DNA from: Streptococcus orisratti DSM 15617
GTDB taxonomy: Bacteria > Bacillota > Bacilli > Lactobacillales > Streptococcaceae
Reading direction: 5' to 3'
DNA length: 64,000 nucleotides
Assembly (NCBI RefSeq): GCF_000380105.1
Contig: NZ_KB904493.1
Location: 1-64,000 of the forward strand
The notes under the pieces were generated by a model. It saw only the letters and a program-made list of their open reading frames with translations. It was not told the DNA's origin and ran no database searches. The position numbers were made by a program, and so were the translations under genes. Shown here one piece after another: positions 37,230 to 45,498 of this stretch. Positions within the stretch are counted from its first letter, which is position 1. Every line of letters begins with the position of its first letter.

Positions 37230-38957
37230 TTATTTCTTAAATATTTGTGTCACCAGTTGCTTGCGACCAAGGCGATAGGCTAAATGGCATAAAACAACTA
37301 GCCATGATAAGACTGTACCTGCCAGCATCGCTTTTTCTAACAGCCCAGTCCTGTAGTAGATAAAGAGAGTATTTGTTTGATGGGCTTTTTGCTTAACAGA
37401 TGGGGTTCCTATCCTACTCAGATTCAGCTGCCTGTGCGCTATTTCTTTGCCATTGTGAATGACTACCGTATCCTTATAGACTACCACAGGGACTTCCATC
37501 TCAGTGCTCGACATTCCTAGCCACTCAACCTGCAGTCCCCCATGAGTAACTGTCTTTGTAAACTTTTTATTGGCTGTCACAATTTTCGACAGGTAGAGGT
37601 CGTAACGATTTTGCTTATCACCTGACCGCTTGGGATAAATGGGCAAGTAATCAGGTGTTCCCTTGGCAACCAAGTCCAACGCTTTCTTCTTATCTCTATC
37701 GTAAAAAGACTGCTTAACGCTAGCAACATCACCGTTAAAGATCACCTTGTACTGTGAAGGCATGAAATTCGTCTCAGTATTCCAATGTGTTGTCGCACTA
37801 ACCAAAAGAAACAGAGACTGCACAAGGCTAATCACCAGACCAAGCGAGAGAAAAATTTTCAGATAAGGTTGTAGACCTTGAACCCGACTGCAAATCTTCA
37901 AAATCAAGTAAATGGCAATGACAGGCACAGGGACAAAAAAACGAAAAGGAAATTGCACCAGCTCTGCCACCGAATTGTTCTGCTTAATTAGCCAGTCCCA
38001 AGGAACAAGACTGGTCGACAGTAGTAACATAAGGGTCATTACCCCAAGCCAAAGTCTGTCACCAGCCGTCATTGACCGCCATTTCCATACAAAAACAAGA
38101 TAAATCACAACCAAAATTGGAGCAAGGATAACAGGATTTAGGAGCCAATAAAAACTGTGCTGGTTGATGGTAGAATAACTCATCTCATGATTAATGAAAG
38201 GTCTAGTCATCTGATTGCGAGCAAAGACGGTCACATAAGCTAGCCAGACATTTAAGGTCAAGCAAATAAAGATTAGTATCTCCACAACCAAATCTCTGAT
38301 AAATTTACCTTTTTGACGATTTTGGAAAAAGGCATAGCCAAAGAAAGGAAGGTAAATCAACACCAAGATAAGCGAGGTCAACATATGGGTCTGAACCATC
38401 ATAGCTGTGTAAATACCCAACAGCCACTTGGGAACTTGCTTAGTCTCTGTCAATTGAAAGAGAATACTCAGCGCTAGGGGTAAAAAAGCCGCTCCCCAGC
38501 TGGTAAAGCCCTGTCTGATAATCCAATACTGAATAGAATAGGTGGACAGATAAACCAAACTTCCTATCAGCGCATAAGGCTTTTTCAACTTTGCCTTTAT
38601 CAAAAAGATATACATTGATAGACCAGCCAGACAATACAAAAGCCAATTTGATAACAGCTGATAAGTGAACCAATTCCTGCTCACCAAGACCAGCACTCCC
38701 TGACAATAGGAAAGCACTGGACCATACAAAGCATTGACAATCCGTCCCGACTGCTGAAAACCATACAGAGATATAAAATAATCAAAGTTCAAATGCCGCA
38801 CTTGTTCCGCCGTATCATAAAACCGATTAAAATGAAAAATGACATCTGACCCCAGAACCATATTTCCAGATATGAGTTGTGGTAATATCAAGACAAAAGC
38901 GACTATAGCTATCGTCAGGCAGTAAGTCAAGTGCTTGGTTTTGAGGTGTTTTATCAT
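37230..38957 (-). CDS. Large polytopic membrane protein (GT-C/YfhO-like)
   Basis: 575 residues with about 12 membrane helices spread over the first 430 residues, then an extracytoplasmic domain (about 430-545) and a final helix near 555. The first loop after helix 1 contains GSDVIFHFNRFYDTAEQVRH, with an acidic motif (SD) and a following Arg/His as in GT-C polyprenol-phosphate-sugar transferases. The start at 38957 has TGGAGA; the longer frame lacks an SD. Sugar decoration of a cell-wall polymer is a reasonable guess but not shown. Confidence 0.65.
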   Translation of the reverse strand: MIKHLKTKHLTYCLTIAIVAFVLILPQLISGNMVLGSDVIFHFNRFYDTAEQVRHLNFDYFISLYGFQQSGRIVNALYGPVLSYCQGVLVLVSRNWFTYQLLSNWLLYCLAGLSMYIFLIKAKLKKPYALIGSLVYLSTYSIQYWIIRQGFTSWGAAFLPLALSILFQLTETKQVPKWLLGIYTAMMVQTHMLTSLILVLIYLPFFGYAFFQNRQKGKFIRDLVVEILIFICLTLNVWLAYVTVFARNQMTRPFINHEMSYSTINQHSFYWLLNPVILAPILVVIYLVFVWKWRSMTAGDRLWLGVMTLMLLLSTSLVPWDWLIKQNNSVAELVQFPFRFFVPVPVIAIYLILKICSRVQGLQPYLKIFLSLGLVISLVQSLFLLVSATTHWNTETNFMPSQYKVIFNGDVASVKQSFYDRDKKKALDLVAKGTPDYLPIYPKRSGDKQNRYDLYLSKIVTANKKFTKTVTHGGLQVEWLGMSSTEMEVPVVVYKDTVVIHNGKEIAHRQLNLSRIGTPSVKQKAHQTNTLFIYYRTGLLEKAMLAGTVLSWLVVLCHLAYRLGRKQLVTQIFKK

Positions 38958-39172
38958 GGTTGCTTGTCTCCAAAAAGTGTGAGTTAAAGTTAAAAATACC
39001 ACTTTTCTTTCTTAAAATCACTTGATGCTACTATTGTTACAAAAATAGGTGATTATTGCAATAATTTACCTTTTTTCTCTAGTTTGGTTCAATCTCCCTT
39101 CTGCATCAACAACTGGAAGAATGAAATTGAACGTGCTATACTAAGGTACAGATATCTTAGGAGGATAAAACC

Positions 39173-39610
39173 ATGTGTAAAGAATGCTATGTGGACAAAA
39201 ACCGAATAACACCACTATTAAACCCTGCGGCCTGCTTAAAAAATCATCTCCAATACATTTGTGGAAGTTGTGGCAGATGTATCTGCATTGACAAAGACCC
39301 TCAGCGCGGCTTACAGCGCTGGCAATTTCCTTTTAAATCCTTAGAAATCGCAAAGCTGTACTTGCGAACAGCAGACTATAGCATGAAGAAAGCCTGCGGA
39401 ATTTATGAAATCAAAAGCGAAAACAAAAGACTGTCTTATAAAATATTCCCTTCCCAAGAAGACTTAAACCGATACTTAAAAAAGAATAAGACAAAAGCCT
39501 CTACCAGTACCGCTCCACTTTTTTGCATGACAGATTATCACGACTTTCCCGACACCCAAGTTCGCAGATTAATGCCAGCCGAAATTGACCAATATCTGTC
39601 AGAACGTTAG
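39173..39610 (+). CDS. Cysteine-rich putative zinc-binding protein
   Basis: 145 residues. The N-terminal 45 residues hold cysteines in MCKECYVDK, NPAACLKN and ICGSCGRCICID, enough for a zinc ribbon or two. The rest is mixed, with KIFPSQEDLNRYLKKNK and a final PAEIDQYLSER. The gene is preceded by an extended -10 (TGCTATACT, 39134-39142) and a TTAGGAGGA SD. It heads a small plus-strand cluster with a MerR regulator and an SDR enzyme. Function unknown. Confidence 0.7.
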   Translation: MCKECYVDKNRITPLLNPAACLKNHLQYICGSCGRCICIDKDPQRGLQRWQFPFKSLEIAKLYLRTADYSMKKACGIYEIKSENKRLSYKIFPSQEDLNRYLKKNKTKASTSTAPLFCMTDYHDFPDTQVRRLMPAEIDQYLSER

Positions 39611-39653
39611 AGGTATTTGCTAGCACCTAATAACAATCATTAAGGAGGAAGTT

Positions 39654-40025
39654 ATGCAAAAGCACTATGCTATCGGGGAATTCTCTAGAAAATGCGGACT
39701 TTCCATAGATACCCTTAGATATTATGAAAAAGAAGGACTCATCCACTCTCATCGACTGACCAACAACCACCGCTACTACGATGAAACAGATATCGCATGG
39801 GTACAATTTATCATTCGTCTGAAACAAACAGGAATGCCTATTAAGCACATGAGGACATATGCCAAACTGAGGTATCAAGGAGATGAAACCATACCTCAAA
39901 GGTTAGAACTCCTGTTTCGCCAGCTTGATAAACTTCATGCCCAACAGAAAGACATCGACCTGCACATTGACTTTCTAGAGAAAAAAATCAAGACCTATCT
40001 TGGCATTGATAGCTCAAAGAATTAG
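39654..40025 (+). CDS. MerR-family transcriptional regulator
   Basis: 123 residues. N-terminal MerR helix-turn-helix YAIGEFSRKCGLSIDTLRYYEKEGLIHSHR (residues 4-33) and NHRYYDETDIAWVQFI, then a dimerisation helix (about 80-118) and no metal-binding cysteines, so it belongs to the non-metal (AdhR/NmlR-like) branch. Its likely target is the next gene: a 19-bp-spacer promoter with a central palindrome lies just downstream at 40050-40080. Confidence 0.88.
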   Translation: MQKHYAIGEFSRKCGLSIDTLRYYEKEGLIHSHRLTNNHRYYDETDIAWVQFIIRLKQTGMPIKHMRTYAKLRYQGDETIPQRLELLFRQLDKLHAQQKDIDLHIDFLEKKIKTYLGIDSSKN

Positions 40026-40049
40026 ATTTAAAAAATCTGTCACCTCCTA

Positions 40050-40080
40050 TTGACCTAGAGTGTACACCAGATGTTATGCT
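40050..40080 (+). promoter_or_regulatory. MerR-type promoter of the SDR gene (19-bp spacer)
   Basis: TTGACC (40050-40055) and TATGCT (40075-40080) are 19 bp apart, with the palindrome GTGTACAC (40060-40067) in the spacer. Overlong spacers with a central dyad are the hallmark of MerR-activated promoters, and a merR gene is immediately upstream. Confidence 0.8.
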
Positions 40081-40110
40081 TGATTCATATCACCTAAGGA
40101 GGTATTTGAT

Positions 40111-40866
40111 ATGGACACACTAAAGCACTATACTTGCATTACTGGCGCTAGCTCTGGGATTGGCCGGGCAGCAGCCAAGGCTTTTGGGCAGATGGGGCAC
40201 CATCTCATTCTAGTTGCACGGCGCAAGGCATTACTTGAAGACCTAAAGAAAGATATTCTCAAAGACCAACCGAACCTTGATATCGTTATCAAAGTCGTTG
40301 ACCTCTCCATCCCACAAAATGCCATAGATCTGTACGATGATTTAAGGCCATTTCACATCAGCACTTTTATTAATAATGCTGGTTTTGGTAATTATGACAG
40401 CATAGCAAGACAAAATCTTGATAAAGTGAGCAGGCTTATTCACCTCAACATTGAGACACTGACCATCCTATCTACCCTCTACATCAGAGATTACCAAGAT
40501 GTGCCAGATACACAGTTGATTAACATCTCTTCTCGTGGCGGTTATATGCTGGTTCCCAAGGCTGTCACTTACTGCGCCAGCAAATTTTATGTTAGTGCCT
40601 TTACCGAAGGGCTCGCCTTAGAAATGCAGGAAGGCAAACACCCCTTAAAGGTCAAAGTGCTAGCGCCAGCAGCTACCAAAACTGAGTTTGGCATGCGAGC
40701 CACTGACACTAAGCAATATGACTATGACAAACAGTTTTCAACCTACCACAGCAGCCAAGAAATGGCAGCATTCCTCATCGCATTGTACAAAAGCGATAAA
40801 GTCGTTGGCTGGATTGACGTTTCTGACTTTAGTTTTCACCTTGGTGGCCCATTGTTTAAGCATTGA
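40111..40866 (+). CDS. Short-chain dehydrogenase/reductase
   Basis: 251 residues of classical SDR type: cofactor motif TGASSGIGRAAAKA (residues 10-23), NNAG (about 89-92), the catalytic serine in NISSRGG and YxxxK as YCASK (about 154-158). The A-R-R after β2 (VARRKAL) favours NADP(H). The SD AAGGAGG is 8 nt from the ATG. The substrate is unknown; MerR-AdhR-type control suggests a carbonyl or aldehyde stress role. Confidence 0.88.
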   Translation: MDTLKHYTCITGASSGIGRAAAKAFGQMGHHLILVARRKALLEDLKKDILKDQPNLDIVIKVVDLSIPQNAIDLYDDLRPFHISTFINNAGFGNYDSIARQNLDKVSRLIHLNIETLTILSTLYIRDYQDVPDTQLINISSRGGYMLVPKAVTYCASKFYVSAFTEGLALEMQEGKHPLKVKVLAPAATKTEFGMRATDTKQYDYDKQFSTYHSSQEMAAFLIALYKSDKVVGWIDVSDFSFHLGGPLFKH

Positions 40867-40996
40867 AAATGCAAAATACTTTTAAAATTTTACTTAATAC
40901 TGTTAATATACTGTTAATTCCTAATCACTTATAAACCACTACTGCACATCGTCACATAAATATAAAATAAAGTTTAAGATTACTCTTCATATTAAT

Positions 40997-41124
40997 GTAC
41001 TAGGAAACAAGTTGCAAACAGTACTGGAGCTAAGGTAACGAGAGTTCAAATCATCTCAAATTATTTGAAGCTAGAAATAATGAAACAAGATTTCCTCATT
41101 CGTCGAAGTAATAAAAGATAAGCT
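40997..41124. repeat. Degraded MITE-like repeat, copy C (family 1)
   Basis: Shares with copies A and B the frame GTACTAGGnAACnAGnTTGCA, GAGTTCAAA, TTTGAAGnTnGnAATAA-GAAACnnGnTTTCC, and the end TCGAAGTAATAAAAGATAAnCTA, but with many substitutions and a central deletion. The terminal AATATAGTC repeats are no longer recognisable. Confidence 0.7.
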
Positions 41125-41132
41125 ACCTAAAA

Positions 41133-41173
41133 GAAACTCTCATCCTAAGGATGGACTGAGAGTTATATTTTTT
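41133..41173. terminator. Terminator between the SDR and ABC permease genes
   Basis: Perfect 8-bp stem AACTCTCA ... TGAGAGTT followed on the plus strand by ATATTTTTT. Confidence 0.75.
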
Positions 41174-41228
41174 GTGAGTAAAACTATAGAGACAGAACTT
41201 TAAAAAGGATATCCTTCATTTCCTTTTT

Positions 41229-43916
41229 CTATTCCACAGATTTCAAGGCTTCCAACATATCAACCTTTCTGAGATTATGATTGACTAGCCAGCCGAGTAT
41301 CGCTAAGATGAGCACAATAGCAAAGATTGGAACCAAATAAACATAGAGAGCTACCGAAGGATTAAACATAATATTGTCTGAGCCAATAATATTTAAAATA
41401 GCTTGGTGTAGCCCATACCCACCAAGTAATCCCAGCACAATCCCAATAATGGACAGGCTAATGGTTTCTCTGTAGATATATAAGGTCACTTCTTTGTTAT
41501 GAAAGCCCAACACCTTAATTGTCGACAATTCACGAATCCGCTCGGCAACATTGATATTGGTCAAATTATAAAGAATAACTACTGCTAGTAAAACTGACAA
41601 GACAATCAAAATCAACATGACTGAATTGAGGGAGCTAGAGACAGTCTCCACTTGCTTAATCAAGGAGGTGTTTTGCGAAACTCCAGCAACTCCCGCTAGT
41701 GCTAGAAAATTAGCTGCAACTTTACGGATTCCTTTGCTAGAGCCATTTTTTAGCCTTACCAAATAACTGTTTTTAGCCTGTGCTTGACCAGTTAATTCTC
41801 GGTAATAAGTTGCGGTCATATAGACAAAGTGTCCCGCATACATTTCAGAAATACCAGATACGTTAACGTTCACCGTTTTGCTATCTAGGTTCATCTTAAT
41901 GTTGTCGCCAACTTGAACTTTATAGAGTTTAGCTAGTTTTTCAGAAATAACAGCACCGCTATTAGTTAGTTTGAGTGATTGACCACTAGTACGATTTTTT
42001 AGCTTGATAAAGTTCGCAAGGTCTGAACTGTCAGAAACCAGCACAGAGACTGTTTGGTTCTCTGCCACTCCTGAAATTTTCTGATCGGTAGTCAGGTATT
42101 GAACAGCTAATTTATCACTAACCTGACTGGATGATAATAAATTATTTACAGCTTTTTTATCCTCTTGGCTAGCACCGCTATTTTCAACCACAATCATATC
42201 ATACTTTAAAATATCGCCAAATTGGCTATCCACAATACCAGAAATGGACGATTGAATTCCCAGTCCTGCAAAAAGTAAAGCCACTGATCCAGCCACTCCA
42301 AAAATGGTCATAAGCATGCGCTGTTTGTAACGAAAAATATTGCGAGCCGTTACCTTATGAGTAAAGCTAAGCCGTTTCCAGATAAAGGTCAACCGCTCCA
42401 AAAGTATCTTAGAGCCTGAAACCGGTGGTTTTGCCAATAACAATTGAGCTGGTTCTTCCGTCAGTTCCTTTCGTGCCACCAAATAGGCTGGTAGGACAGC
42501 TGAGATAAGCCCCAGAAAGATGGTCAAAAGCGTCCACGAAGGGTAAAAATAGAGATGGGAAGCCCCAATGACAGATGTTCCTGAGATGATATTGCCAATC
42601 ACTGGAGAAAGAATGACATTTCCCGCCAAAATCCCAACTGCAGTCCCAAGCATACTAGCTACTAAGCCATAAATGACAAATTTAGCTAAAATTTGACGAT
42701 TGGTGTAGCCTAATGCCTTAAAAATACCCGCCTTATTACGTTCTTCATCAACAAATCGAGTCATGGTTGTCAAGGTCACCATGGCAGCTACTAGGTAAAG
42801 CACAACCGGAAAAATATTACCAACTGAGGAAATACTTCCCGTTGCCGCACTATAAGTGGTGTAGCCCTCTCCACCAGGAAGACTAGAACGAGTGTAAGAA
42901 TTGTAGGTGGGAGTTTTCAGAGAATCCAATTTTTCCTGTGCAGCTTCTAAATCGCTTTTTGAGCTAGCGATTTGGCTCTCTGCTTGAGACTTTTGTTTTT
43001 CATAATCTGCTTTAGACTGAGCCAGAGCCGCACTGGCAGCTTGAGTTGGTAGTTGACCAGAGGCTATTTGACTTTCAGTTACTGCTATTTTCTGAGCAGC
43101 TTCCGCAAGTGATTTTTCAGTTTTTTCAATTTCTACATAGCCTTTGTCAATATCTGCCTGACCATCTTTCTTTAACTGAGCCAAGCGTTTCTTACCATTG
43201 TCTGCCAATAAATCATCCAAATCGTCCTTGTGCTGATTGAGTTTTTCCATGTACTCATCACTGGAATAATCTAGATTTTTCAAATTATCATATCTAATCC
43301 GTGCAATCAGATAAACATCAGAATCAAAAGCATCAGCCGTTGTTACCCCATAACCCGTTAATTGACCGTAACCAGCTGTTGAAGTTCCCATGGTCTTTTC
43401 ATCCCAAATCTCAGATGAATCCACGAAACCCGTAACGGTGAAACTAGTATTTTTCAAAATACCAGTTTCCGATTGTTTAAAGGAAATCTTATCACCAATC
43501 TTGTAATCGGATTTCATGCTAGATTCCAAAGCAATCTCATTAGCTTTTTGAGGCATTGCTCCCGAAATGAGCTTATAACGTGAAATGTTTTGACTTTCCG
43601 AAAAAATCCGAATCGCATCATTACTTCCCTTAATTGTAACATCAGATAAATAGCCATATTCCACTGTCGCATTGTCGAGAGCATTTAACTCCTTAACATC
43701 GTCTTCATCCAAACCATAGCTACCCATGACAGTTAGATCCATGGTTTTGTAGCGGTCAATGTAGGTCTGAGCCGTCCGTTCCATATTTGGTGGAGTTACT
43801 TTCAAACCAACTAAAGCAATGGCACCGATGGCCATCAAACTGAAGATTGATAGAAATCGCCCCTTTGACTGACTAAATGACAGCCTAATATCTTTCCAAT
43901 AAGTTCTTTTTGCCAT
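41229..43916 (-). CDS. FtsX/MacB-type ABC transporter permease (large)
   Basis: 895 residues. An N-terminal helix (about 18-40) is followed by a large extracellular domain with a coiled coil (about 235-335, rich in AQSKADYEKQKSQAES), three helices (about 375-500), a second extracellular domain and three more helices (about 770-885) ending in LRKVDMLEALKSVE. Tandem FtsX repeats with a coiled-coil insertion are typical of streptococcal efflux or envelope-stress ABC permeases. It lies 9 bp after its ATPase gene. Substrate unknown. Confidence 0.85.
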   Translation of the reverse strand: MAKRTYWKDIRLSFSQSKGRFLSIFSLMAIGAIALVGLKVTPPNMERTAQTYIDRYKTMDLTVMGSYGLDEDDVKELNALDNATVEYGYLSDVTIKGSNDAIRIFSESQNISRYKLISGAMPQKANEIALESSMKSDYKIGDKISFKQSETGILKNTSFTVTGFVDSSEIWDEKTMGTSTAGYGQLTGYGVTTADAFDSDVYLIARIRYDNLKNLDYSSDEYMEKLNQHKDDLDDLLADNGKKRLAQLKKDGQADIDKGYVEIEKTEKSLAEAAQKIAVTESQIASGQLPTQAASAALAQSKADYEKQKSQAESQIASSKSDLEAAQEKLDSLKTPTYNSYTRSSLPGGEGYTTYSAATGSISSVGNIFPVVLYLVAAMVTLTTMTRFVDEERNKAGIFKALGYTNRQILAKFVIYGLVASMLGTAVGILAGNVILSPVIGNIISGTSVIGASHLYFYPSWTLLTIFLGLISAVLPAYLVARKELTEEPAQLLLAKPPVSGSKILLERLTFIWKRLSFTHKVTARNIFRYKQRMLMTIFGVAGSVALLFAGLGIQSSISGIVDSQFGDILKYDMIVVENSGASQEDKKAVNNLLSSSQVSDKLAVQYLTTDQKISGVAENQTVSVLVSDSSDLANFIKLKNRTSGQSLKLTNSGAVISEKLAKLYKVQVGDNIKMNLDSKTVNVNVSGISEMYAGHFVYMTATYYRELTGQAQAKNSYLVRLKNGSSKGIRKVAANFLALAGVAGVSQNTSLIKQVETVSSSLNSVMLILIVLSVLLAVVILYNLTNINVAERIRELSTIKVLGFHNKEVTLYIYRETISLSIIGIVLGLLGGYGLHQAILNIIGSDNIMFNPSVALYVYLVPIFAIVLILAILGWLVNHNLRKVDMLEALKSVE

Positions 43917-43925
43917 GACAACCTC

Positions 43926-44627
43926 CTAGTATTCTAAGGTAGCAATATCTTGAGGATGATCATTGACCTTGATAGACTTAACTGTCGCATCCCTCATATG
44001 AATGACGCGATCAGCGATAGGTGCCAAAGCTGAGTTGTGAGTCACAATAATGACCGTTGCCCCTTGGTTGCGAGACATATCTTGTAGGATTTGCAGAACT
44101 TGTTTTCCTGTGTTGTAGTCTAGGGCACCTGTAGGTTCATCGCAGAGCAGGATTTTAGGTTTTTTCGCTACTGCACGTGCGATGGATACCCGTTGTTGTT
44201 CTCCACCCGAAAGTTGCGCTGGAAAATTATTAATCCGATTCGCCAATCCAACCTGATTTAAAATCTCAACAGGATCCATAGCATCTTTCACAATTTCTGA
44301 AGCCAACTCCACATTTTCTTTGGCTGTCAAATTGGCAACCAGATTATAAAATTGGAAAACAAATCCCACATCGTCGCGTCTGTAATTGGTTCTCTGATGT
44401 GAATTAAATCGGGCAATATCTGTCCCATCAATGATGACTTGCCCTTCATCGTTGGTATCCATGCCACCTAAAATGTTGAGCATGGTTGATTTCCCAGCTC
44501 CCGAAGAACCTAGGATAATAACTAGCTCACCCTTTTCAATCTCAAAATTGACATCTTCATTTGCTGATATGATAGTATCTCCCATGCGATACCGCTTAGA
44601 GGAATGTTTAACTTCTATATAGGCCAT
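43926..44627 (-). CDS. ABC transporter ATP-binding protein (MacB/LolD type)
   Basis: 233 residues. Walker [15 protein letters not shown]-loop FVFQFYNL, signature [18 protein letters not shown], Walker [13 protein letters not shown], switch His VTHN. The start at 44627 follows AAGGAGA; the longer frame has no SD. Operon with the permease at 41229, repressed by the divergent TetR protein according to the operator arrangement. Confidence 0.92.
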   Translation of the reverse strand: MAYIEVKHSSKRYRMGDTIISANEDVNFEIEKGELVIILGSSGAGKSTMLNILGGMDTNDEGQVIIDGTDIARFNSHQRTNYRRDDVGFVFQFYNLVANLTAKENVELASEIVKDAMDPVEILNQVGLANRINNFPAQLSGGEQQRVSIARAVAKKPKILLCDEPTGALDYNTGKQVLQILQDMSRNQGATVIIVTHNSALAPIADRVIHMRDATVKSIKVNDHPQDIATLEY

Positions 44628-44680
44628 AATATCTCCTTCACTTAATAAGACTTGACATTTCATGAATTTTCACTATAATA

Positions 44681-44711
44681 ATTATAACACAAAATGAACA
44701 ACGTGTTGATT
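44681..44711 (-). promoter_or_regulatory. ABC operon promoter overlapped by TetR operator O1
   Basis: Minus strand -10 TATAAT (44681-44686) and, 17 bp upstream, a -35-like TCAACA (44704-44709). O1, AATGAACA-acg-TGTTGATT (44693-44711), covers the -35 and differs by one base from perfect dyad symmetry. Confidence 0.78.
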
Positions 44712-44764
44712 TTTAAACCTGATATTAAGTATAAAAGACTTACTTTAAAAAAACAATGGTCAAA

Positions 44765-44783
44765 AATCAACAATATGTTGATT
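44765..44783 (+). promoter_or_regulatory. TetR operator O2 in front of the regulator gene
   Basis: Perfect palindrome AATCAACA-ata-TGTTGATT, 17 bp before the regulator's start codon. It shares both arms with O1, 72 bp away, implying autorepression together with repression of the ABC operon. Confidence 0.85.
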
Positions 44784-44799
44784 TAAGAAAGGTATTAAA

Positions 44800-45333
44800 A
44801 TGAAGCAAAAACGTACAACAGAAACCAAGTCCTATATCAAACAGGCATTGACACGACTGATTAACATAAAAAATTTCGAAGAGATTTCAGTAACCATGAT
44901 TTGTAGAGAAGCTGGTATCAACCGTGGTACCTTTTATCTACATTATATTGACAAGTATGATATGATTGAAAAAATGAAAGAAGAGACTTTTGCTGACATA
45001 TACAGCATTATCGGAGAAGATACAAGCGTGCTGTCTAAGGAAGTTATACTCGGAGCTCTCCTCTATATTAACAAAGACTTTGAATTTATCTCCGCCCTTT
45101 CCACTTCTACCTACGTTGATTTGCCACATTCTATCAGACAGTTTATCACTACAGTTCTGGATAAAATTCCCAACTTCGATCAAAGTGTTGAAGAGCGTTA
45201 TCATATTCCTGCACGCTATGCCAGAACTTCCTATATCGCCTCTATTGAGTCTATCATTTCTCGATGGATAGCTGATGGAGGTCAAGAAAGTCCTGAAGAG
45301 ATGGCTGATATTGTTTATAAAATTGCTTGTTGA
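44800..45333 (+). CDS. TetR/AcrR-family transcriptional regulator
   Basis: 177 residues. N-terminal HTH (KSYIKQALTRLINIKNFEEISVTMICREAGINRGTFYLHYIDKYDM) of the streptococcal TetR subgroup that often accompanies FtsX-type ABC pumps; the C-terminal ligand domain is variable. SD GAAAGG precedes the ATG. Divergent from the ABC operon with two matching palindromes in the intergenic region. Confidence 0.9.
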   Translation: MKQKRTTETKSYIKQALTRLINIKNFEEISVTMICREAGINRGTFYLHYIDKYDMIEKMKEETFADIYSIIGEDTSVLSKEVILGALLYINKDFEFISALSTSTYVDLPHSIRQFITTVLDKIPNFDQSVEERYHIPARYARTSYIASIESIISRWIADGGQESPEEMADIVYKIAC

Positions 45334-45338
45334 AAACG

Positions 45339-45382
45339 TAAAATCCAGCTTCCGCAAAAAGAAACTGGATTTTATTTTTTAT
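45339..45382 (+). terminator. Rho-independent terminator of the TetR gene
   Basis: AAAATCCAG ... CTGGATTTT stem followed by ATTTTTT, directly after the stop codon. Confidence 0.85.
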
Positions 45383-45396
45383 ATTTTGATGACTTA

Positions 45397-45498
45397 TACT
45401 CAATGAAAATCAAAAGTAGCCTAGGAAACGAAGCCGACGATAGAACTTGAGTTCATCAAGGCAAGTTGACAACGGATAATTTTGATTTTCGAAGAGTA
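45397..45498. repeat. RUP-like MITE, copy 2
   Basis: 102 bp, identical at every base to the element at 27338-27439, with TACTC/GAGTA ends and apparent 3-bp TTA duplications. Its right end abuts the stop codon of the nucleotidyltransferase gene; the TAA stop overlaps the duplicated bases. Confidence 0.9.

Larger units (their letters stand above)
40867..41228. other. Intergenic region with a degraded repeat and a bidirectional terminator
   Basis: No gene is seen. It holds an AT-rich stretch, a degenerate family-1 repeat (40997-41124) and a terminator hairpin (41133-41173) between the convergent SDR and ABC permease genes. Confidence 0.65.

Noticed and set aside
44938-45357. 139-codon minus-strand frame across the TetR gene
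   Set aside because: Antisense shadow; the TetR frame has a clear HTH, SD and operators.
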